Positions 38,550 through 47,576 of a stretch of DNA of 64,000 nt are shown piece by piece. The notes under the pieces were generated by a model, which ran no database searches, was not told the origin of the DNA, and saw only the letters and a list, made by a program, of their open reading frames with translations. The DNA is from Saprospiraceae bacterium (GTDB taxonomy: Bacteria > Bacteroidota > Bacteroidia > Chitinophagales > Saprospiraceae), in NCBI GenBank assembly GCA_020628645.1, contig JAHDES010000025.1, forward strand, positions 22,871 to 86,870, written 5' to 3'. Both the position numbers and the translations under genes were made by a program. Numbering within the stretch: the first letter of the stretch is position 1; every line of letters begins with the position of its first letter.

Positions 38550-38583
38550 CATTATTTAGTTTAGTATTTTATGTACATTTTAA

Positions 38584-41202
38584 TCAATTTTTCACAATCG
38601 CTTCATGCTGTACAACTTGACCCTCTTGAATGATTTGCAAATCATAATAACCCGCATTCCAAGAAGTCATATCAATCCATTGAGAAGAGATTTGTCTAGG
38701 ATTGACCTCTCTATTGAATAATATTCTACCCAAACAATCGACTACTTGGAGTTGTACTTTATTTTGTTCTATTAGAGATACATCCACATGTAGTCCATCT
38801 ACTGTAGGATTAGGATAAATATGGTAGTTGATGGTGGGTACATAATTTTCTATTAACCCAAAATTTTGCCATGTAGGTACAAGCTCCACTACATAATCTT
38901 CTACTTCTCCATAGGTTAAATCTTCACAAGGATCAGCATATTCATTGCGTTGCATGAGAACGCGCATTCGTACTTCGCCAGTTTTTGCATTAAAAGGAAT
39001 TGTTCCCATCCCTGAAATTATACCTTTTGTATTAGAGCCATCTGCTGGGGGATAAATAATATCTTGAGCAAAGAGTTCCGCATTTTCAAATACGCCATTT
39101 CCATTGTAATCAATGTAAATACTACAATATTCTTTGAAGGTGAAATAACTATAGGTTGCTTCCATTTGCCAAAGGATGTTAGCACCTTTTTGTAATTGAA
39201 TAAAAGCTTGTTCATTGAATGAATATTTTGCTTTGCCACTTTCATTTGAAATTGATCCTATTTGTACGTTTGAAATCCATTCTTCCCAGGGAAAATTAGA
39301 AGAAACCTCACAATAATCAGTATTTATTACTGTCTCCTTTTCTCTAATATAAATACCATTTATGGAGACGATGGTGTTGTTAAATTCATATACTTCATCA
39401 ATTGTATTTTCACTATCAATTTCTAAGATTAAATAGAAATAATCATATTTAAAATCATCATTATTAGTTATTTGAGTCAACTCAAGATTAGGAAGTAATT
39501 TCATAGCTCCTTGTACATTCGTAGCTTGAAAACCTGCGTCAAAATTTCCTGTGAGAATGACTCCATCTTGATAATCATCTGCATCCAACACTCTGTCTTT
39601 AGAAAGATAAGACTTTATCGTGAAATCTCCTGTAGCAGCTGTCATACCTTCATTTATGGCATCAAAAGAAAAACTGAGTATATCCCCTATTCTATATTCA
39701 TAATGATGTGTAGATAGATCAGAAAAACTAAGATCTGGGCGACTATCTGTAAAATCGTTACAATCGCCTTCTTGTTCAAGAGTAATTGTTGCTGCACAAG
39801 TTAAGGTGCCTTCATTTTCAATATGAATATAATCGATTTCATTTTTAGGAATGATGATTCGATGAGGAGTATTATAGGTAAGATTTTTAAACTCATAAAT
39901 CAATCGAGGGTAGTCTCTATCAATATTTTTATAGCCTATTTTGTAGGTATCACTCGCATCACCTTCCACTAACAAATCAATGATCCATTCATCATCTTCT
40001 TCATTGGCGGGGGTATCATTATCCGTACATTGTACTTCATACATTTCAATAATAAGATCACAATTTTCTACTTGTATACAATTTGAATCATAAATGGTAA
40101 TATATCCATCTTCCTCATCAAATATTAGGGCAGAATGGTCACTCGTTTGAACAATATATTCAAAAGGGATATAAGGAGTTTGAAAGCTTCTTCGAATACC
40201 ATTTTCATCAATGTAAAAATCCATTGAAACAGGTACCTGCTGAAGGGGCGCGTATCTAGGAATACCTCCTGATATGCCATTTTCTTGAATAATATTACCT
40301 GGAAACCTACCTTTATCATTAAAATAATGAAATGTATAGGAACCAAAAAAATCAATACTCCCCATCCCATATTCTAATTCATTAATTTCCTCAAAAGTTT
40401 CAATATCCAACCACGTTAATATATCGCCATAATAATGACTATTTCCAAAGTATTCGAATCTTTTTCCTTTCAAAAAATAGCTGCTGCATGGGGTAGCAAT
40501 ACATTCATACATATCAAAATTCCACACATAGCCCGTATTAATTTCTTCTACTTGATCATTATATCTTTTAATTGTTAAATAGGGGTAATAGGCTGGAGTG
40601 TACGGATTTACAGCAGTATAAAACACAATAAATTCATTATCATCATCCGCTATAATTTTATTTAATCTATGATTTAATTTAGACCAATAAGTGAAGCTTG
40701 CTGTTTCATATTGTTGCAAAAGATTTAGATTCTCATCTAATTTCAATAACACCAATGTTTGAACATATTCAGAGGAAACGGGCAAATGTTCACAAATAAA
40801 GCCTCCTAGAACAATTTCTCCATTCGATAATTCTGCTGCTTTTTCTATATTGTCATGTATAGAAAGTACATCTGATGAAATGGTTTTTTGCCATAAAATA
40901 GTTCCATCAGGCCCTAATTTGATGAGTTGGTCATCTTGCACTTCTAAGCTTGTTCTTGTTTCTGTTGGAATAGAAGTACTAGAAAGGGGTTTTCCTGTCC
41001 TATCAATTTCTGTAATATTTATTACACCATCATCCAAAACTGAATGCATTGTAATAACTCCATCATCTAGTTCGCTTGCACATAAGAATTTTCCAGGTAC
41101 AATATTACTGCAATTAGTTAATTGATTTTGGGTATGTATTGTAGTAGGAAAAACAAAAAAGGTAATTGCTAAATAGACAAAAAAGGGGATCCTGTTTTTC
41201 AT
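38584..41202 (-). CDS. T9SS-exported GEVEDY protein, paralog B
   Basis: 872 residues with a signal peptide ending near residue 24 (TTIHTQ). Same layout as paralog A: a GKFLCASE opening and propeller-like N-terminal half, a CARDB-like domain (about 487-640), a GEVEDY domain (about 645-775) and a type A T9SS sorting domain (about 794-872, beginning YPNPT). The N-terminal halves of the two proteins differ clearly, while the segment from EEWISNVQIGS to the GEVEDY end is almost identical, with DNA identity over tens of consecutive bases. The short leader also keeps a shared element (ctcatagtaat on the plus strand). It is a tandem duplicate with later homogenisation of the 3' part. Function unknown. 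Confidence 0.85.
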   Translation of the reverse strand: MKNRIPFFVYLAITFFVFPTTIHTQNQLTNCSNIVPGKFLCASELDDGVITMHSVLDDGVINITEIDRTGKPLSSTSIPTETRTSLEVQDDQLIKLGPDGTILWQKTISSDVLSIHDNIEKAAELSNGEIVLGGFICEHLPVSSEYVQTLVLLKLDENLNLLQQYETASFTYWSKLNHRLNKIIADDDNEFIVFYTAVNPYTPAYYPYLTIKRYNDQVEEINTGYVWNFDMYECIATPCSSYFLKGKRFEYFGNSHYYGDILTWLDIETFEEINELEYGMGSIDFFGSYTFHYFNDKGRFPGNIIQENGISGGIPRYAPLQQVPVSMDFYIDENGIRRSFQTPYIPFEYIVQTSDHSALIFDEEDGYITIYDSNCIQVENCDLIIEMYEVQCTDNDTPANEEDDEWIIDLLVEGDASDTYKIGYKNIDRDYPRLIYEFKNLTYNTPHRIIIPKNEIDYIHIENEGTLTCAATITLEQEGDCNDFTDSRPDLSFSDLSTHHYEYRIGDILSFSFDAINEGMTAATGDFTIKSYLSKDRVLDADDYQDGVILTGNFDAGFQATNVQGAMKLLPNLELTQITNNDDFKYDYFYLILEIDSENTIDEVYEFNNTIVSINGIYIREKETVINTDYCEVSSNFPWEEWISNVQIGSISNESGKAKYSFNEQAFIQLQKGANILWQMEATYSYFTFKEYCSIYIDYNGNGVFENAELFAQDIIYPPADGSNTKGIISGMGTIPFNAKTGEVRMRVLMQRNEYADPCEDLTYGEVEDYVVELVPTWQNFGLIENYVPTINYHIYPNPTVDGLHVDVSLIEQNKVQLQVVDCLGRILFNREVNPRQISSQWIDMTSWNAGYYDLQIIQEGQVVQHEAIVKN

Positions 41203-41712
41203 GTATGTTTGTTTTACTCATAGTAATATAAATAGTATTTGTTTTGACATAGCTGATTTACATAAAACTGCCTTCATTAAGTAAGGGGTATTAATTATTT
41301 GGGCAAAATTTTGAGATTAATAAAAAAAGCTGAAATAGCGACAAGATGGAGCGTTTGAAGATTTTTTTTAAATCTCTTTAGATAAATTTCTGCTCAAATA
41401 ATCCCCTAAAACTGCTTAAGATACTAATTATCAATCATTTGACCAACAAAAAAATCAAATTAGCTATTTATTAAATGTATAAAAATTATTAACATTAAAT
41501 TAAATAGAGTCGATTTAATTTTCACTTCGAGTCTTTGAATCTAACCGATTCCAATAAATACTAATCCTTCAGAAGACATAATGTGACAACATTTATTGAT
41601 TTTTTTCAAAAAACTTAGAAAAGTTTTCATTTGAAATATTTGATAAAAGGTAAGATAATTTGTGATACTGCATTTTTTCTACGTTCTTAGCAGAAAGATA
41701 CATTTTACTGAT
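41203..41712. other. 510-bp AT-rich divergent intergenic region
   Basis: No gene or RNA is seen. It separates the minus-strand paralog B from the plus-strand beta-CASP gene and must hold both promoters. I see no exact TAnnTTTG near either start. An in-frame GTG at 41662 would add 17 residues to the beta-CASP protein but does not fit the fold's start. Confidence 0.4.
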
Positions 41713-43122
41713 ATGCAAATACAATTTTGTGGAGCAGCACAGCAAGTTACTGGAAGTGCGCATTTAATTACTCTAGATAATGGTTTTACCATCTTACTAG
41801 ATTGTGGTTTGTACCAAGGCAACCACAAAAGTATGCTTGATTTTAATGAGAATTGGTTTTTCTCTCCTCCTCAAGTAGATTGTCTGATTCTATCGCATGC
41901 ACATATCGATCATAGTGGGCGAATTCCCAAATTGGTCAAAGATGGATTTGCGGGTAATATTTTTTGTACGCATGCGACACGAAGCTTGTGTGCCATTATG
42001 CTTTTGGATAGTGCTAAGATTCAAGAACGTGATGCTGAATATTTTAATAAACGACAACTCAAAAAAAGGAAGAAGTCTCGTAAAAAAATGCGTTCGCCAC
42101 TTTACCGAGCCGAAGATGCATCTAAAGCAATGGAACAATTCGTGAGCTATAGCTATGAACGTTGGTTTAAGGTGCATGAAGATGTAGAAGTACTTTTTCG
42201 AGATGCAGGTCATATCTTAGGTAGTGCAAGCGTCACCTTAAAAATCACCGAAAATGGTAAAACGACTCGCATTGGCTTTTCGGGAGATATTGGACGTCCT
42301 GATCGTCCTATTTTGCGTGACCCAAAACCAATGCCTCCAGTTGATTATTTGATTTGTGAATCTACTTATGGTGATAAAGATCATGAAGCTAAACCAGCCG
42401 AAGAAGATCGTTTCTTAGAAATCATCAAAGAAACTTGTATTGAAAAACAAGGTAAATTAATCATTCCTGCATTTAGTGTGGGACGTACTCAGGAGATTGT
42501 GTATATGCTCGATCAAATGGAAACAGCAGGCATTTTGCCCCATATTCCCATTTATGTAGATAGTCCTTTAGCCGTAAATGCTACGCAAGTATTCGGTGCA
42601 CACCCCGAATGTTACGATGATGATTTACATGAATATTTATTGATTGATGATAATCCTTTTGGTTTTAATCGCCTGCAATATGTTCGAGAAGTAGCCATTT
42701 CTAAGGGCTTAAATAATAGTTCCAAACCATGTATTATCATCAGCTCTTCTGGTATGATGAATGCAGGACGTGTTCGACATCATCTGTTTAATAGTATTAG
42801 CGATCCTAAAAATACCTTACTGATTGTTGGCTATTGTTCTCCTGATACTGCTGGAGGAATATTACGATCAGGTAAAGAAACTATTAAATTATTTGGCGAA
42901 TGGAAAGATGTTAATATCGATATTGAAATCATGGATTCTTTTTCAGCTCATGCAGATCGAGGTGAAATGTTAGATTTTATTGATAATCAAAGGGATACTG
43001 TAAAGAAAATTTTCTTAGTACATGGCGAGGTTAAAAGCCAGAAAAATTTTAGGACGTGGTTGTTTGATCGTGGTTTTAAAAAGGTAGAAATTCCTACTTT
43101 GGCACAACAATATGAATTGTAG
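41713..43122 (+). CDS. Beta-CASP metallo-beta-lactamase-fold RNase (CPSF73/Ysh1-like)
   Basis: 469 residues from the ATG at 41713, where the fold's first strand (MQIQFCGAAQQVTGS) begins. The metal site has H62, H64, D66 and H67 in SHAHIDHSG, then GHILGSAS, FSGDIGR and ESTYGD. The beta-CASP insert has SVGRTQEIVY, DSPLA, SSSGMM-x-AGR and a late DSFSAHAD motif, which supplies further metal ligands, then FLVHGE. This set marks RNA-processing nucleases of the CPSF-73 type; bacterial members act as endo- or exoribonucleases. Cytosolic. No operon partner is visible; the foldback element at 43196 follows. Confidence 0.92.
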   Translation: MQIQFCGAAQQVTGSAHLITLDNGFTILLDCGLYQGNHKSMLDFNENWFFSPPQVDCLILSHAHIDHSGRIPKLVKDGFAGNIFCTHATRSLCAIMLLDSAKIQERDAEYFNKRQLKKRKKSRKKMRSPLYRAEDASKAMEQFVSYSYERWFKVHEDVEVLFRDAGHILGSASVTLKITENGKTTRIGFSGDIGRPDRPILRDPKPMPPVDYLICESTYGDKDHEAKPAEEDRFLEIIKETCIEKQGKLIIPAFSVGRTQEIVYMLDQMETAGILPHIPIYVDSPLAVNATQVFGAHPECYDDDLHEYLLIDDNPFGFNRLQYVREVAISKGLNNSSKPCIIISSSGMMNAGRVRHHLFNSISDPKNTLLIVGYCSPDTAGGILRSGKETIKLFGEWKDVNIDIEIMDSFSAHADRGEMLDFIDNQRDTVKKIFLVHGEVKSQKNFRTWLFDRGFKKVEIPTLAQQYEL

Positions 43123-43195
43123 TCAGTTATCAGACAAAAAATATAAATTTCTATGAGTAAAGCTGCTTTATTTTTCGTTTAGTCTAAAAATGATC

Positions 43196-43310
43196 GTTCT
43201 TAGACAAATTGTGTGGAATGAAAAATATGAAAGCTCGATTCCCGATAATTGTCGGGATGAGAGATAAGTGTTTTGAAATTTCAATAAAGTCACAATTTAT
43301 GTCTAAGAAC
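43196..43310. repeat. 115-bp foldback (MITE-like) element
   Basis: The 18-bp arm at 43196-43213 is repeated in inverted form at 43291-43310, differing by a 2-bp insertion. The centre holds a second imperfect palindrome (CCCGATAATTGTCGGG, 43241-43256). It lies between two genes on the same strand. No reading frame or transposase is inside. Confidence 0.6.
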
Positions 43311-43342
43311 CAGAATGATTAAACATTTGTAATCCAGAAAGA

Positions 43343-44857
43343 ATGACTCGAACGATATATCACATAGGAATTGTACTCCTTTTTTCTTTCTTTGCTTGTA
43401 AAAACATTGCTGATATTGGCAATTTAGAAATTGACACCAATAATGCAGAATATGCCATTCCCTTATTCAATACTACCTTATCTTTTGAAGATATCATAAC
43501 GGATTTTAGTGAAGAAACTTTTATTACAATCGAAGAAGATGGATTGATTCGATTCAATTATAAAGGCAATATTTTAGAATCTACGTCTCAACAAATTTTT
43601 GATCAAATCGCCACAGCTACCACTATTCCCTTATTTGTAACGGATACAGTTGTCACAACAGAATATGGCATACCTGATGGAGTTGACATTGATTTTGCAG
43701 ATATGAAAAGTGGTACAATCGCATTTACATTTACGGCTTCTTATAATGAAGAAATAGATGTCCAAATCATCATTGATGAAATTGAGAAAGATGGAGAACC
43801 GTATATTAGGAACTTTACCTATGACGGAAGTTCGTCCAATCCTTTTATCAGTCTTTTGCCCATTGCTGGATGGCGTTGGAATTCAGAGGATAATCAGTTA
43901 ACCGTTCGATACAAAGCAACACTTCCAGATGGTACGCGCATCTTATTAGATAATTTTATTATAGCTTTAAACAATTTAGAGTTTTCTTATGCAGAAGGTT
44001 ATTTAGGCAATGAATTTTACCCTGTTGGACGTGATACTATTAATATCGACTTTTTTGATAATTGGATACGGGGAAATATTTATTTTGAAGATCCTAAAAT
44101 CACGCTTACTGCTTTTAACTCTTTTGGATTTCCACTAGATGGTAAATTTAATCAAGTAAAAATTATTACTGTAGATAGTACTGTATTGCCCGTAGAAAGT
44201 CCTTTTATTGAGGATGGTGTTTTTATGAATTATCCGAGTTTAGCGGAAGTGGGGCAAGTCAAAGAGACCGTGTTTTCTTTCAATAAAGACAACTCCAATA
44301 TCCGAGAGGTTTTAGGTTCTAATCCTATTGCTTTAGATTATGATTTAGATGGCGAAACCAATCCCGAACTTAATACTAATATTCGGGGGTTTATGACGGA
44401 TAGTAGTTTTTTACGTGTACAAGTAGAAGTAGAATTGCCCATTCATGGGGCTGCTTCTGGCTTTGGTGTATTAGATACGTTTGAGGTAGATTTTTCAGAA
44501 TTCGTTGGTGTTAAATCGGCAGAATTTAAAGTCATTAGCGAAAATAAAATGCCTTTAGATGTCGGACGACAACTCTATTTTCTTAATGAAAATGATGAAG
44601 TAATTGACTCTTTATTAACGCCCGATCAATTACTCATCACAGCTGCGCCTGTAGATCAACTTGGAAATGTCAATGGTATTGGAGAAAAAACACTTTTCAT
44701 TCCAATTCCTGAAAATCGCCTTGACCCTATTTTAGCTGCCAAACGAATTGCACTAGCAGTAGATTTTTCCACTTATAATGAAGGACAAGAATCCGTACGA
44801 ATTACTGCCGAACAATCCGTCAATGTACGGGTAGGTGTCCGATTTCAACGAGAATAA
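43343..44857 (+). CDS. Conserved-type lipoprotein of unknown function
   Basis: 504 residues with a lipoprotein signal: hydrophobic stretch and a Cys at residue 19 (FSFFAC). The rest is soluble and beta-rich, with several Asp/Asn-rich loops and no motif I recognise. It is followed after 52 bp by an outer-membrane barrel gene on the same strand, so the two probably form an operon and may work together at the outer membrane (inference). Comparable lipoprotein-plus-barrel pairs are common in Bacteroidota, but I cannot name this one. Confidence 0.78.
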   Translation: MTRTIYHIGIVLLFSFFACKNIADIGNLEIDTNNAEYAIPLFNTTLSFEDIITDFSEETFITIEEDGLIRFNYKGNILESTSQQIFDQIATATTIPLFVTDTVVTTEYGIPDGVDIDFADMKSGTIAFTFTASYNEEIDVQIIIDEIEKDGEPYIRNFTYDGSSSNPFISLLPIAGWRWNSEDNQLTVRYKATLPDGTRILLDNFIIALNNLEFSYAEGYLGNEFYPVGRDTINIDFFDNWIRGNIYFEDPKITLTAFNSFGFPLDGKFNQVKIITVDSTVLPVESPFIEDGVFMNYPSLAEVGQVKETVFSFNKDNSNIREVLGSNPIALDYDLDGETNPELNTNIRGFMTDSSFLRVQVEVELPIHGAASGFGVLDTFEVDFSEFVGVKSAEFKVISENKMPLDVGRQLYFLNENDEVIDSLLTPDQLLITAAPVDQLGNVNGIGEKTLFIPIPENRLDPILAAKRIALAVDFSTYNEGQESVRITAEQSVNVRVGVRFQRE

Positions 44858-44909
44858 TCTTTTATTTAGTTTGTAAATCTTCTTGTATTTATCTGTCTAA
44901 TCAATTTGC

Positions 44910-46220
44910 ATGAACTATAAATTACAAATTCTCTTTTTATGTTTTTTTCTAGGGAAATCGCTTTCGGCTCAAGTTGATTTATCTACTTATTTCTTAAATG
45001 GTACGCCACAAGCTTATACTACTAATCCTTCATTTGCCTTAGATGAAAAATTAACTATTAGCCTGCCAGGGGTTTATTACAATTTTTATCATTCACTTGG
45101 CGCATATGATGATTTCATACGAAAAGAAGGCAATCGTACTATTTTAGATGCTACTTTACTGGCTCAAAATGCAAGTACCCGAAATGATTTTCAAAGTCAA
45201 TTAGATATTGAAACCTTAGGCGTTTATTGGAAAAAAAAGCAGCTTCAATTAGGTTTTGCACATCGAATTCGATCTTTTGTAAACGCGCAATATTCAGACA
45301 AACTAGTCGATCTATTGGCATTGGGAAATGCGCCCTTTATTGGTCAAACTATTCAACTCAATCCACAACTCAATCTATTTAGTTATAATGAATATGCTTT
45401 TTCTACGGCTTATCAATGGGATAATTTACGATTAGGCGTGCGAGCAAAATTACTAGCTGGCATTGGAAGTATTCATACTGCTCAAAATGATATTAGCATT
45501 CAAACGAGTAATGATATTTATCAACTGAGTCTTCAAACCAATTATCAGCTTTTGAGTAATGAATTGCTTCGTATTAATGGATTTCGAGATTTTGCTATAC
45601 AAACAGATGCCTTTGGTAACAACTTCTTTTCCTCTAATTTAGGTTTTGCGCTGGATGTTGGTTTACAATATGAAATTAATGAAAAATGGCGTGTCTCTGC
45701 GAGTGCTGTTGATATAGGGCAATTAAATTGGAAGGATGATATTACGGCTTATCATAGCGAAGGGGCTTATACCTATGAAGGCATTGATTTAGCAGATTTC
45801 ATCTCACAAGATGATGTAAATATTGCCATTAATTTAGATACACTTGAACAAATCTTTCAATTCAATACTACCTCTACTGATGCTAAATTTGGTACTTATC
45901 TACCTTTGAAATTATATTTAGGTACAGCTTATCAACTCTCGGACCAATGGCAATTGGGTGCACTTTATCATCTAGAACGTTCTCCTTTTTCGCTTCGTCA
46001 TAGCATTGCTATTAATGCTCAATGGCAGCCCTTAGAGTGGGTTAGTTTAGGTGTTTTATATTCCAATCGCTATCAAATGTCCAATCAAATAGGATTACAT
46101 ACAACCATAAATTTAGGTCCTGTACAACTCATTGGATCAACAGATGGTATTTTTTCTGTCCTTTCTCCTACAAAAAATAAGGTTTTTAATGCCCGCTTGG
46201 GTGCAAATTTGGTATTTTAG
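44910..46220 (+). CDS. Outer-membrane beta-barrel protein (DUF5723-like)
   Basis: 436 residues with a Sec signal peptide ending near residue 20 (KSLSAQ). The mature part opens with a YFLNGTPQAYTTNPSF segment, which resembles the asparagine-proline start of PorP/SprF- and DUF5723-type barrels. Many alternating-hydrophobic strands follow, with a final strand ending in Phe (LGANLVF), as expected for insertion by the BAM complex. It probably shares a transcript with the lipoprotein gene 52 bp upstream. The specific family is a judgement from overall pattern; transport or scaffold roles are open. Confidence 0.75.
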   Translation: MNYKLQILFLCFFLGKSLSAQVDLSTYFLNGTPQAYTTNPSFALDEKLTISLPGVYYNFYHSLGAYDDFIRKEGNRTILDATLLAQNASTRNDFQSQLDIETLGVYWKKKQLQLGFAHRIRSFVNAQYSDKLVDLLALGNAPFIGQTIQLNPQLNLFSYNEYAFSTAYQWDNLRLGVRAKLLAGIGSIHTAQNDISIQTSNDIYQLSLQTNYQLLSNELLRINGFRDFAIQTDAFGNNFFSSNLGFALDVGLQYEINEKWRVSASAVDIGQLNWKDDITAYHSEGAYTYEGIDLADFISQDDVNIAINLDTLEQIFQFNTTSTDAKFGTYLPLKLYLGTAYQLSDQWQLGALYHLERSPFSLRHSIAINAQWQPLEWVSLGVLYSNRYQMSNQIGLHTTINLGPVQLIGSTDGIFSVLSPTKNKVFNARLGANLVF

Positions 46221-46304
46221 AGTTTATAATCTTCTAACAATCCTGTTTGTTAAAACATCTTTTTATAGATAAAAAATGCCAAGTACAGGATAAAACCTTT
46301 TTTT

Positions 46305-47531
46305 ATGATAAAATACATATTTACACTTCCTTTTTTATTGTTTACGATGTACAGTTTTGCTCAAAATGCAGAAGGTTGTGATGGTACGCGCTACATCGAA
46401 GATAGTTTTACAGAATTATCTATAACGGAAAACATTCAATTTGGAGAAAGTACCGATGTTGCAGGTACGACTCGTCCTTTAGAAATGGATATTTACGAGC
46501 CGTCAAACGATACTCAAGAGAAACGTCCATTAATTATTTTAGCACATGGTGGAAGTTTCATCACTGGAATTCGACAAGATATGGCTGATTTTTGTGCATA
46601 TTATGCTCGTAAAGGTTATGTAGCTGCAACGATAGATTATCGTTTATGGAATTTGACGGCTGGTTTTCCAGATTCTTTGGGGATTTTGGAAGTAGTGGTA
46701 CATTCTGTACATGATATGAAGGCGGCTGTTCGCTTTTTCCGTCAAGATGCAGATACTGAAAATACATATCGTATTGATCCCGACAATATCATTGTTGGAG
46801 GTCTTTCAGCAGGAGGTGTGATGGCTTTGCATGTAGGTATGATGGAAGAAAGTGATGATATTCCTGAATTTGTTCTAGATATTATTGAAGCAAATGGAGG
46901 AATAGAAGGCACTTCTGGCAATGAAGGCTATTCATCAGAAGTACAAGCCATTATCAACATGTCAGGAGGTTTATATCAAAAAGAGTGGATAGATGCTGAT
47001 GATCCACCATTTTTAAGTATGCATGGTACGGCAGATGGAACCGTTCCTTATGGATTTGGTATTGCGAATAATATTATGAGTATCAATGGTAGTGGAAATC
47101 TACATCCTGTAGGTGATGAAGTAGGCGTAGAAAATTATCTCATTAGTGTTCCTGATGGTGGTCATGTAGACATTTATTTTGATGAGGCATATATATCTTA
47201 CAGGGATGAACTTGATGCAGCAGGTATGCAATTTATAGCATCTATCATTTGTGAAAATACAAGTAGTATTTCCTCATCACCAGATGCCAAAGTTGAGTTA
47301 AGTGTTTATCCTAATCCTTCTTCTTCCACTATAAGCATTGAAGTTAATTCTTCAAATAGCGAATATGATATACAGGTATTAAATCAATTGGGACAGCTCG
47401 TTCAGAGAATGAACCAAAATACATCACATCAATACACTCTTCGTCAAGACCAATTGGGGAATGGCTTATTTTTTGTTCGTATAGAAACACCTTTTGGTAT
47501 AAAAACTAAAAAGGTATTATTTATAGATTAA
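46305..47531 (+). CDS. T9SS-exported alpha/beta-hydrolase (carboxylesterase-like)
   Basis: 408 residues with a signal peptide ending near residue 20 (YSFAQ). Alpha/beta-hydrolase fold: oxyanion-hole HGG at 81-83, nucleophile S168 in GLSAGG, a likely acid Asp in MHGTADGTVPY (near 245), and a His in PDGGHVD (near 288). A type A T9SS sorting domain occupies about 330-408 and begins VYPNPSS. The HGG and GxSxG combination resembles carboxylesterases and polymer esterases; the substrate is unknown. It is convergent with the OmpA-type gene, with a shared terminator in the 45-bp gap. Confidence 0.88.
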   Translation: MIKYIFTLPFLLFTMYSFAQNAEGCDGTRYIEDSFTELSITENIQFGESTDVAGTTRPLEMDIYEPSNDTQEKRPLIILAHGGSFITGIRQDMADFCAYYARKGYVAATIDYRLWNLTAGFPDSLGILEVVVHSVHDMKAAVRFFRQDADTENTYRIDPDNIIVGGLSAGGVMALHVGMMEESDDIPEFVLDIIEANGGIEGTSGNEGYSSEVQAIINMSGGLYQKEWIDADDPPFLSMHGTADGTVPYGFGIANNIMSINGSGNLHPVGDEVGVENYLISVPDGGHVDIYFDEAYISYRDELDAAGMQFIASIICENTSSISSSPDAKVELSVYPNPSSSTISIEVNSSNSEYDIQVLNQLGQLVQRMNQNTSHQYTLRQDQLGNGLFFVRIETPFGIKTKKVLFID

Positions 47532-47536
47532 AAATG

Positions 47537-47575
47537 GAGTACCTTATGAGGTTTTAGTAAGCTTATAAGGTACTC
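47537..47575. terminator. Bidirectional terminator between the esterase and OmpA-type genes
   Basis: A perfect 11-bp stem (GAGTACCTTAT at 47537-47547 with its complement at 47565-47575) fills the convergent gap. The T run is better on the minus strand (TTTT) than on the plus strand. Confidence 0.8.
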
Positions 47576-47576
47576 T

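Noticed and set aside
41662..41712. GTG-started extension of the beta-CASP nuclease
   Set aside because: The conserved fold begins at the ATG at 41713.
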